Below, one piece after another: positions 7,811-14,576 of a stretch of DNA of 39,243 bases. The stretch comes from Alphaproteobacteria bacterium (lineage in GTDB: Bacteria; Pseudomonadota; Alphaproteobacteria; Rhizobiales; Xanthobacteraceae). Numbering within the stretch: position 1 is the stretch's first letter; each line of letters starts with the position of its first letter. The DNA lies in contig VAZV01000196.1 in NCBI GenBank assembly GCA_005884765.1, positions 1 through 39,243 on the forward strand. The letters run 5' to 3'. The notes under the pieces were generated by a model that was not told the DNA's origin, ran no database searches, and saw only the letters and a list, made by a program, of their open reading frames with translations. The position numbers and the translations under genes were made by a program.

Positions 7811-8209
7811 TCACGCGACCTGTGCGGCTAGCTCATCGATAGTCGCTAGGCGCCGTTCGAGCGCTGCGATGCTATCGGCGAGATTCTCTCGGCGTGCGCG
7901 CGTGTTATTGGGCAGAAAAAAGCAAATCCCCTGGTCGTGTTTCTGGTCGTAAGCCCCATTGAATTTGTGATAGCGGCGAAACTGCGCACATACGAGCACG
8001 TCAGTCTCTCGTCGATTGCCGCTGCTAGGAATAAAGAGCGCCTTCTTGCCAGGCTTGACGCCATCTCCATAATTCTTCTTCAGCCAGCCCAAAACCTCGG
8101 TCTTGAATTGTCCGACGCTATGTTGGCCGTCGCCGAAAGTTTTCTCATATGCGACGCGCTCAGTCATACGGCTCAGGTCGTAATAGAAAACGGAGTCCAA
8201 GCGCAACAT
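7811..8209 (-). pseudogene. nucleotidyltransferase (CD-NTase-like fold) core fragment
   Basis: 132 codons remain. 'RLDSVFYYDLS', 'WLKKNYGDGVKPGKKALFI', 'GNRRETDVLVCAQFRRYHKF' and 'DQGICFFLPN' match the central-to-C-terminal part of bacterial nucleotidyltransferases related to the CD-NTase/oligoadenylate synthase fold; the D in 'ETDVLVCAQ' would be the third catalytic Asp. The N-terminal half with the G-S and D-x-D catalytic motif is absent. After 'ICFFLPNNT' the sequence switches to an unrelated coiled-coil tail ('ENLADSIAALERRLATIDELAAQ'). Both ends look like rearrangement joints. The protein cannot be active as it stands. It lies 10 bases downstream of another chimera. Confidence 0.6.
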
Positions 8210-8218
8210 TGGTCTGCA

Positions 8219-8692
8219 CTATGGTATGGCAGACTTCACGAATACACGTGCGATTATGCCCTCTCCCTGTGAGCCCAGCTCAGTCATTGACGAGCAATCG
8301 ATAGAAGCAATTTGCTTCATGCCGAGTCTTTCAAACACTTTCTTGTAGTTCCGGGGGAAATGCCGCCACGCAAAGCTATGCTCCAATTCATCTTCGATCG
8401 TAATGAGAAAGGTTGTTCGATCCGTGATCTCTTTGAAAACCCATTCGCTGCTCGGGTGGAGACACTGTAAGAGTGCCATCGTAAATATCATGTCGAAATG
8501 ACCTGAAGCCCCGTCAGAAGCCGAGCCGAGACCAGGATCGTAGAACGCGACCTGTTCGGACGGTTCGATTTTGGTGTCGGGGCCTATGCGGCATGCCCGA
8601 TACAGCTTGTAAACGTTGGTCCGCGCCTCGTCGAAATTGATGCCGCCGGCCTGGCCCGGTCCTAAGGCGGATGTCCGTCTGCTTTCCACCAC
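8219..8692 (-). pseudogene. chimera: DUF2235 N-terminal piece joined to methyltransferase C-terminal piece
   Basis: The 157-codon frame has two parts of different origin. About residues 15-62 ('NFDEARTNVYKLYRAC', 'EQVAFYDPGLGSASDG') match the start of DUF2235 alpha/beta hydrolases, where T-N-V-x-x-x-Y and V-x-Y-D-x-G-x-G are hallmarks. From about residue 65 ('HFDMIFTMALLQCLHP', 'LGMKQIASIDCSSMTELG') it matches the second half of a class I SAM-dependent methyltransferase acting after the acidic motif. Neither part is complete: the first lacks the GFSRG nucleophile and the second lacks the SAM glycine loop. It is an in-frame deletion joint. A full DUF2235 gene lies at 30485-32881. Confidence 0.62.
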
Positions 8693-8876
8693 GATTGGCT
8701 CATACCTGTAGCCAGGCCGTTAGGAGCGGGAGGACAAAGGTTGCGTTCGTTGATTTTGGTGAGGTTTCGTCCAGCATCGATCGCGCTCGTTACGCTTTGA
8801 TGCGTTCGTATTTGGTGCGAAACTGGTGCAGCGGCCATCGGCATACAGATGGTCTCTGCGATCGACGTCGTCCGTT

Positions 8877-8905
8877 GGGACGCCGCTTGCGAGAGGCGGC
8901 GTCCC
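8877..8905 (-). terminator. hairpin after the sugar ABC operon
   Basis: GGGACGCCGC (8877-8886) pairs perfectly with GCGGCGTCCC (8896-8905) over a 9-base loop, 11 bases past the stop of the binding-protein gene. A 10-bp GC-rich stem ends the operon. There is no T-run on the minus strand, so it may act with Rho or as an mRNA 3' stabiliser. Confidence 0.6.
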
Positions 8906-8915
8906 GCTGGCGCGG

Positions 8916-9863
8916 CTATTGCGAGCGGTCCGATGTCCATCCCTTGTACTCAGCGATATTCTCCCGGGTCACGAGCTTCGACGGCAAAAGCTCGACGGTT
9001 GAAGCAGGCTTCTGTCCATCGAGAATGCCGACGCCGACCTGCACGGCGCGGCGCGCCATGAAGAACGGATCCTGCGAGGCGGAGGCCTGGATCTGCGGCG
9101 ACGCCGGGTCCTTGAGCGCGGCCTCGATATCGGGAGCGCCATCGACCGAGCTGATGATGATGCCGCTGCGCTGCTGCTGACGCGCGGCCAGGTCGGTGCC
9201 GATGGCCTGCGGATCGTTGATCGCGAAGACGGCATCGATTTTTGAAAAGCGGGTCAGATAGCCTTGCGCCACCGTCAAGCCACCTTCACGCGATCCCTTG
9301 CCATCCTGGTCGTTGGACAGGACCTTGAGGCCGGGATACTTGGCGAACACGTTCTTGCAGCCGACCACCCGATCGATGACGGCGGAGACCTGCGGCCCGT
9401 TCTCGATGATCACGTCGCCTTTGCCGCCGAGCTTGTCGGCGACGTATTGGCAGGCGATCTCGCCGGCCTGGACGTTGTTGGTGGTCACCGTGGCGTCGGC
9501 GCCTTCGGCGGCGGTGTCGACGGCAACGACAATGATGCCTGCCGCCTGTGCTTTCTTGATCGCCGGCCCGATCGCCTTCGGATCGCCGGGGTTCAAAAGA
9601 ATCAGGTCGACGCCGGCGGCGATGAAGTTATCGATCTGGGTTACCTGCTTGCCGAGGTCGTATTCAAAGCCGACGGTCGTGACCTTCACATTGGGATTGG
9701 TCTTTCTGGCCTCGAACTCGGCTCCCTTCGACAAGGCGACGAAAAAAGGGTTGCCCAGCGAGCCGAGCGAGATGCCGATTGATTTAAGCTCCTTGGCGGG
9801 GGACGGTGCGGAGCTCAGGACGAGCGCCACGGCGGCGCCGGTAAACGAGATCGTCTTCAACAT
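8916..9863 (-). CDS. periplasmic sugar-binding protein of an ABC importer
   Basis: The product is 315 residues of the ribose/galactose-type periplasmic binding protein family (Peripla_BP_4). The signal peptide covers about residues 1-23 (MLKTISFTGAAVALVLSSAPSPA). Hallmarks are 'SIGISLGSLGNPFFVAL', 'QIDNFIAAGVDLILLNPGDP', 'VDTAAEGADATVTTNN' and 'AVFAINDPQAIGTDLAA'. It captures the sugar in the periplasm and hands it to the permease encoded 97 bases upstream. The ribosome site GGGAGGAAGAC precedes ATG 9863. It is the last gene of the minus-strand operon xylB-ATPase-permease-binding protein, followed by a hairpin. With xylulokinase in the operon the ligand is likely a pentose or pentitol; this is inference. 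Confidence 0.9.
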   Translation of the reverse strand: MLKTISFTGAAVALVLSSAPSPAKELKSIGISLGSLGNPFFVALSKGAEFEARKTNPNVKVTTVGFEYDLGKQVTQIDNFIAAGVDLILLNPGDPKAIGPAIKKAQAAGIIVVAVDTAAEGADATVTTNNVQAGEIACQYVADKLGGKGDVIIENGPQVSAVIDRVVGCKNVFAKYPGLKVLSNDQDGKGSREGGLTVAQGYLTRFSKIDAVFAINDPQAIGTDLAARQQQRSGIIISSVDGAPDIEAALKDPASPQIQASASQDPFFMARRAVQVGVGILDGQKPASTVELLPSKLVTRENIAEYKGWTSDRSQ

Positions 9864-9960
9864 TGTCTTCCTCCCTGGTCCGTTCTAGTTCCCGGCACGG
9901 CCGACCAGTTGCCGTAAGGGATCGAAGCGGGCGGCGTACAGCCTGGCCCATTTCCGTTAT

Positions 9961-11007
9961 TCAGGTCCGAGCCGAGCCCTGCAGCCGATAGCGGTCGAGC
10001 GCCACGGCGCCGATGATCACCAGACCCTTGATTACGTATTGCCATATGTCGGACACGCCGGTGAGAATGAGGCCATTCGACAAAACGGCGATAATCAGCG
10101 CTCCGATCAGCGTTCCCCACACCGAGCCGATACCGCCGACGAAGGAGGTGCCACCCAGGATGACGGCGGTGATCGCGTCGAGTTCGTAGGACTGGCCGAG
10201 TTGCAGCCCGTTGGCGGCATAGAGGCGCGCCGCCTGCATGGCGCCGCCAAGCCCGGCCAGCAGCCCCGACACTCCGTAGACAAAGATCAGCACACCCCAG
10301 ACCTTGATGCCGGCCAAACGTGCCGCGCTCTCATTGCCGCCGACCGCATAGATATGCACCCCGAGCACGGTACGACGCAGAACGAGCCACGAGATCAGGA
10401 TGACGAGCAATGCGATCACCGAGAGCCATGGAATCGAAGCGACGCCGGGAATGAGCGTCAAAGAGGCGTTGCCGATGAAGGCATAGGGAATGGCGGGGTT
10501 GAAGACGGTGGTGTCGGCGCCCAACAGGCGCGCCAGCCCACGCACGGCCGTTAGTGAACCGAGCGTGACGATGAAAGGAGGCAGGCGCAATAGCGCAATC
10601 AGGGCACCGTTGATGACGCCGAAAACCAGTCCCGTGAGCACGGCGACCGGCAGCCAGAGCGACCCAACGTCGGGAAGCTTGGAGACCGTCAGTCCGGCCA
10701 TCGCGGCGGCCGCCAGAATGGAACCGACCGAGAGGTCAATGCCGCCGGTGAGGATGACGAAGGTCATGCCTGCAGCCAGCACGGTATTGACCGCGGCCTG
10801 CTGCAGCACGATGCCGAGGTTTTGGCCCGTGAAGAAGCGGCTGTCGGACAGGAAATGAAAGCCGACGCACAGGAGCAGCAGCACCGGCAGCATGCCGGCC
10901 GCGCGTATGACCAGCCTCAGGCGCTGACGCTTTGTCTCTTGCGCCGCCGCGATGCGGGAAGCCGCGGCGGATGCGGCCTTTGCCTGCGAAGGACCGTCAT
11001 GAGGCAT
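9961..11007 (-). CDS. sugar ABC transporter permease (BPD_transp_2 family)
   Basis: The product is 348 residues with about 8-10 membrane segments. Family signs are 'FTGQNLGIVLQQAAVNTVLAAGMTFVILTGGIDLSVGS', whose 'GGIDLSVGS' is diagnostic for RbsC/XylH-type permeases, and 'AITAVILGGTSFVGGIGSVWGT' near the end. ATG 11007 lies inside the upstream ATPase gene (overlap 10997-11007), so the two are translationally coupled. A homodimer would form the inner-membrane channel. The N-terminus has about 35 cytosolic Ala/Arg-rich residues before the first span. Confidence 0.92.
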   Translation of the reverse strand: MPHDGPSQAKAASAAASRIAAAQETKRQRLRLVIRAAGMLPVLLLLCVGFHFLSDSRFFTGQNLGIVLQQAAVNTVLAAGMTFVILTGGIDLSVGSILAAAAMAGLTVSKLPDVGSLWLPVAVLTGLVFGVINGALIALLRLPPFIVTLGSLTAVRGLARLLGADTTVFNPAIPYAFIGNASLTLIPGVASIPWLSVIALLVILISWLVLRRTVLGVHIYAVGGNESAARLAGIKVWGVLIFVYGVSGLLAGLGGAMQAARLYAANGLQLGQSYELDAITAVILGGTSFVGGIGSVWGTLIGALIIAVLSNGLILTGVSDIWQYVIKGLVIIGAVALDRYRLQGSART

Positions 11008-12523
11008 CGAGCCGCTCCGGTCCTGTCGCGAATGCCATGATGTCTTCCTGGTTGAGCGGCGATGTCGCGCCCTGCGCGATCTCGCCGGCGATTCGCCCTG
11101 CGCGCATGACGATGACGCGGTCGCAGATGCCGATGATCTCGGGCAGATCGGACGAGATAACGAGGATGGCGGTGCCGGATTTTGCGGAATTGTCGATGAT
11201 CGAATAGATCTCGGACTTGGCCCCGACATCCACCCCGCGCGTCGGTTCGTCGAGAATCAGGACCTTCGGCGTCGTTGCAAGCAGCCGTGACAGCAACACT
11301 TTCTGCTGGTTGCCGCCAGAGAGTCCGCCGGCCGTGACCCCGACATTTGCGGCGCGGATGCCCAACGTGGCGAACGCCCTGTTGGCACAGTCGCGCGCCT
11401 TGTCCCGGTCGAGGATGTAGCCGAGCTTGGCATCCCTCCCGAGCACGGCGAGGTTGATGTTGTCCAGACAGGACATGTCCAGGAACAAGCCGAGCGCCTT
11501 CCGGTCCTCGGTGAGATAGGCAATGCCGGCGTCGAGCGCCTCGCCGGGTGTGCGGATGGTCACTGCTCGGCCTTCCACCTCGATGTGGCCGGATGTCATG
11601 GGCGATGCTCCGATGATGAGGTGCGCCAGCTCGGTACGGCCTGCTCCGATGAGGCCAGCGAGTCCGACAACCTCGCCCGCATGCACCGTAAGGGAGCACC
11701 CCTTGACGCGGCGCCCATCGGCGATGTCGACGGCCGCGAGCACCGGCGGGCCCCGTCTCGCCTGCGGGTCGTGGTCTTTCTTGTAGAAAGAAGACACATC
11801 GCGCCCGACCATCATCCGAACGATGGTGTCGGCGCGGATCTCCGGCTTGTCGAGCGATCCCACCAGCCTGCCGTCGCGCAACACTGTGACCCGGTCGCCG
11901 AGCGCATAGACTTCGTCCATGCGATGCGAAATATAGATGATGGCGAGACCCTCGGCGCGCAGTTGAAGGATCAGCGCGAACAACCTCTCGCTCTCGCCGG
12001 CCGAAAGCGCGGTCGTCGGTTCGTCCATGATTAGAATCTTCGATCTGGCGTGCAACGCCCTGGCAATCTCGACCAACTGGCGTTGTCCCATGGACAGATG
12101 GCCCACCAGGGTCTGCGGCGTGAAGTCGGCGCCGAGCCGATCGAGCATCGGACCGACGCCTGCCCGCATGAGGTCGCGGGCCAGCAAGCCGGTCCGCGAG
12201 ATTTCCCGGCCTAAATAGATGTTCTCCGCCACGCTCAGATTGGGCGCCAGGGAAAGTTCCTGGTAAATGATCGAGATGCCGGCTGCGCGGCCGCCGAGGG
12301 GACCGTCGATCCGCGCCGGCCTGCCTTCGATCCGGATCTCGCCGCCGGGATCGGGCGTATAAGCACCCGATAGGATCTTCATCAGCGTCGATTTGCCGGC
12401 GCCGTTTTCGCCCATCAGAGCGTGGATTTCGCCCGCGTAGACGGTCAAGTCGACATTGCGTAACGCCGCGATGCCGAAGAAGAATTTGGAGACGCCGCGC
12501 ATCTCCAGGATCGGACCGCTCAT
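10997..12523 (-). CDS. sugar ABC transporter ATP-binding protein, two tandem ABC domains
   Basis: The product is 508 residues with two ABC modules, as in RbsA/XylG/MglA. Module 1 has Walker A 'GENGAGKST' near residue 40, signature 'LSMGQRQ' and Walker B 'ILIMDEPTTALS'. Module 2 has the usual degenerate Walker A 'GLIGAGRTEL', signature 'LSGGNQQKV' and Walker B 'VLILDEPTRGVDVGAK'. It energises uptake of the sugar. GGGAGGCACG lies just before ATG 12523. It is 132 bases downstream of xylB and overlaps the permease by 11 bases. Confidence 0.93.
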   Translation of the reverse strand: MSGPILEMRGVSKFFFGIAALRNVDLTVYAGEIHALMGENGAGKSTLMKILSGAYTPDPGGEIRIEGRPARIDGPLGGRAAGISIIYQELSLAPNLSVAENIYLGREISRTGLLARDLMRAGVGPMLDRLGADFTPQTLVGHLSMGQRQLVEIARALHARSKILIMDEPTTALSAGESERLFALILQLRAEGLAIIYISHRMDEVYALGDRVTVLRDGRLVGSLDKPEIRADTIVRMMVGRDVSSFYKKDHDPQARRGPPVLAAVDIADGRRVKGCSLTVHAGEVVGLAGLIGAGRTELAHLIIGASPMTSGHIEVEGRAVTIRTPGEALDAGIAYLTEDRKALGLFLDMSCLDNINLAVLGRDAKLGYILDRDKARDCANRAFATLGIRAANVGVTAGGLSGGNQQKVLLSRLLATTPKVLILDEPTRGVDVGAKSEIYSIIDNSAKSGTAILVISSDLPEIIGICDRVIVMRAGRIAGEIAQGATSPLNQEDIMAFATGPERLDAS

Positions 12524-12655
12524 CGTGCCTCCCGGCGCACAATGGGTTTCTTACCCCCGCGGCTCGTTGTGCTGACAGCGCGGTCCGCTCATTAAACAAA
12601 ACGCGACGGCGTACGGCAATACCGAAGAAATCCAAATCGCCCATTGTGGGGGGCG

Positions 12656-14137
12656 TCAGCGGTGCGGCCGGTATAGCCCACGCCATTTCGGAAGCCGCCC
12701 GGCGTAAGCATCCGCGAGCGTGTGATCGGGTTCGAATGTCTCAATGCGTCGAGGGACTGTGCAGACGGCCTCGATCGCCTCCCCGGTGACGGCCAGGCGC
12801 CCCAGCCTCGCCGCACCAAACGCCGCTCCGGTTTCGCCTTCGGCAAATCGATGGACCGGAATATTCAGAACATTTGCCAGCACTGACAACCAGAACCGCG
12901 AACGTGAGCCGCCGCCGATCGCATCGGCTTCCGAGATCACAATGCCGGTTTCCGCGAGCGCGTCCCGACAGTCCGCGATCCCGAAGGCCACGCCCTCGAG
13001 CACGGCCTGCACGATTGCGCCGCGATCGGTGCTGTGACTCAGCCCGTCGAGCATGCCGTGCGCCTCGGGATCATCGTGCGGCGTCCGTTCGCCGGACAGG
13101 TACGGCAGGAAGCTCACAGGTGAGGGCGCCTTCGGATGCAGACCGAGCGCCTCCAGCAGATCAGCCTCGGAGGCTGCAAACAGCCGCGCGATCCAGGCGA
13201 GGCACGATGCCGCGGAGAGGATCGCACCAGCCTGAATCCACATGGCGGGGATGGCGTGACAGAACGTGTGCACGGCGCGCTCCGGGTTGGCGGCAATGAC
13301 ATCGGTCGGCGTCAGCAATGCCCCGGAGGTTCCGAGCGAAATAAACCCGATTCCAGGCCGTATCGCGCCGATACCGATGGCGCCTGCCGGATTGTCGCCG
13401 GCGCCACCGGCAATCATCGGCCGTTTAGTCATTCCCCAGCGCACCGCCAGCTCGCTCCGCAGCTGTGCCGCAGGGGCGCAGCCCTCGACGAGACGCGGCA
13501 TCTGGCGGCGCGACAAGCCCGTTGCGGACAGCCCTTCGTCCGACCAGTCCCGGCGCGCGACGTCGAGCCACAGCGATCCCGATGCGTCCGAGACATCCTC
13601 GATCGCTTCGCCGGTCAGAATCAGGCGCAGATAGGCCTTCGGGAGCAGAACGAGCCTAGTTGCTGCAAAGTTCTCCGGCTCGTGCGTCGCGATCCAAAGC
13701 AGTTTCGGGGCGGTGAAGCCGGGCATGGCTTTGTTGCCGGTCATCGCACGCAACGCGGGCCAGCGCTGTTCCAGCGCACGGCATTCCGCGGCGGACCGCC
13801 CGTCATTCCACAGAATGCAGGGCCGCAACGGCTTGAACTTCGCATCGAGCAGCGTGGCGCCGTGCATCTGGCCCGATAGACCGATGCCGTCAACCGCGGC
13901 CAGTTGGCGAGGGTGATCGGCCTTCAAGGCGTCCAGGGTTGCAAACGTCGCATCGATCCACTGCGCCGGGTCTTGCTCGCAATAGCCGGGATGGGGAGAG
14001 CTGACGCTAAGCGATTGGCTTCGGCGGGCGACCACGCGCTGCTCCCGATCAACCAGAATGGTCTTGACCGCCGAGGTGCCGAGATCGATGCCGAGATACA
14101 AGATGCTTCCCGCTTGACGCGCGATGTGGATCGACAC
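12656..14137 (-). CDS. xylB: xylulokinase (FGGY carbohydrate kinase)
   Basis: The product is 493 residues, normal for XylB. It phosphorylates D-xylulose with ATP to D-xylulose 5-phosphate, feeding the pentose phosphate pathway in the cytosol. Seen motifs: phosphate-1 loop 'LGIDLGTSAVKTILVD', 'GLSGQMHGA', 'ILWNDGRS', 'GGAGDNPAGAIGIG', 'ISLGTSGAL' and the adenosine motif 'AIGGGSRSRFW'. The start is GTG 14137; a later in-frame TTG would cut close to the phosphate-1 loop. It is the first gene of the sugar operon, so the imported sugar is probably converted to xylulose. No isomerase or polyol dehydrogenase is in the window. A perfect dyad lies 5 bases upstream. A related FGGY kinase specificity (for example another ketopentose) cannot be excluded. 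Confidence 0.9.
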   Translation of the reverse strand: MSIHIARQAGSILYLGIDLGTSAVKTILVDREQRVVARRSQSLSVSSPHPGYCEQDPAQWIDATFATLDALKADHPRQLAAVDGIGLSGQMHGATLLDAKFKPLRPCILWNDGRSAAECRALEQRWPALRAMTGNKAMPGFTAPKLLWIATHEPENFAATRLVLLPKAYLRLILTGEAIEDVSDASGSLWLDVARRDWSDEGLSATGLSRRQMPRLVEGCAPAAQLRSELAVRWGMTKRPMIAGGAGDNPAGAIGIGAIRPGIGFISLGTSGALLTPTDVIAANPERAVHTFCHAIPAMWIQAGAILSAASCLAWIARLFAASEADLLEALGLHPKAPSPVSFLPYLSGERTPHDDPEAHGMLDGLSHSTDRGAIVQAVLEGVAFGIADCRDALAETGIVISEADAIGGGSRSRFWLSVLANVLNIPVHRFAEGETGAAFGAARLGRLAVTGEAIEAVCTVPRRIETFEPDHTLADAYAGRLPKWRGLYRPHR

Positions 14138-14141
14138 AACA

Positions 14142-14175
14142 GATATAGTCTACCGAGACGGCATTCGACTATATC
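14142..14175 (-). promoter_or_regulatory. perfect inverted repeat in front of xylB, candidate operator
   Basis: GATATAGTC (14142-14150) and GACTATATC (14167-14175) are exact reverse complements, 9 bp each, separated by 16 bases. The nearest arm is 5 bases from the xylB start codon. A spaced dyad with arm centres 25 bp apart fits a dimeric or tetrameric repressor bridging the promoter. Alternatively it forms a hairpin in the xylB leader that could affect translation. No regulator gene is adjacent. Confidence 0.5.
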
Positions 14176-14183
14176 GAACAGGC

Positions 14184-14383
14184 TTAGCCGTCACGCACGA
14201 CCTTGCCGACCCGCTTCGCGCCGACCAACTCCGCGATGTAGTCGTGAGCCGCTTCGAACGCCATCCTGCGGATAATCCACAAATGGTCGCACGCATGTTG
14301 CCACCGCACGCGTCGATCGCCTGATCTATGGTGGCCTCGAGCTCCTCGTCGTCCTGTGCGTTCGATTGTGAAGTAGAGGACAT
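14184..14383 (-). pseudogene. broken small hypothetical gene
   Basis: From ATG 14383 the frame reads 'MSSTSQSNAQDDEELEATID' and then 'QAIDACGGNMRATI', which looks like the start of a small rhizobial protein (the 'DQAI.ACGG..RATI' pattern). After residue 35 it turns into unlikely Ser/Arg-rich sequence. In another frame over the same region, 'LWIIRRMAFEAAHDYIAELVG' and 'AKRVGKVVRDG' run to TAA 14184-14186. Either a frameshift split one gene or two fragments were joined. Its ATG overlaps the ATG of the plus-strand fragment next to it (CATG at 14381-14384). Confidence 0.35.
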
Positions 14384-14537
14384 GACGACGTTCCAGGTTG
14401 ACCCGCCACCCCTTACGTTCCTATCGTGTTCTCGTGGGCGGATCTACAGGATCTGGTCCACGGATTGGTATCGCGATCCTGAAAGGGAATTCGATCGGCT
14501 GGTTCAACGAATAGAACGACTTCGAGCTCCGCACTAG
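14382..14537 (+). pseudogene. C-terminal fragment of a DUF559/MTES_1575-type endonuclease tail of a large helicase
   Basis: 51 codons from ATG 14382. 'GRIYRIWSTDWYRDPEREFDR' and 'LVQRIERLRAP' match the extreme C-terminus of large DUF4011/DUF3320 superfamily I helicases that end in a restriction-endonuclease-like domain; 'R-I-x-R-I-W-S-T-D-W-xx-x-P' is a recurring ending there. All upstream domains are missing. It ends 39 bases from the convergent AddA-like gene. The assignment rests on this short motif. Confidence 0.45.
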
Positions 14538-14576
14538 GGATTGGGTCCGGCCGCTCTCAGCGGATGGCGCAGTAGA

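Noticed and set aside
7811..8692. An active CBASS defence system
   Set aside because: The nucleotidyltransferase lacks its catalytic first half, the neighbouring frame is a chimera, and no effector or Cap genes are present; only a scar can be claimed.
10917..12686. 589-codon open frame on the minus strand over the ABC ATPase gene
   Set aside because: Very Arg/His/Pro-rich translation without family motifs; it is a shadow of the ATPase gene with its clear Walker motifs in the other frame.
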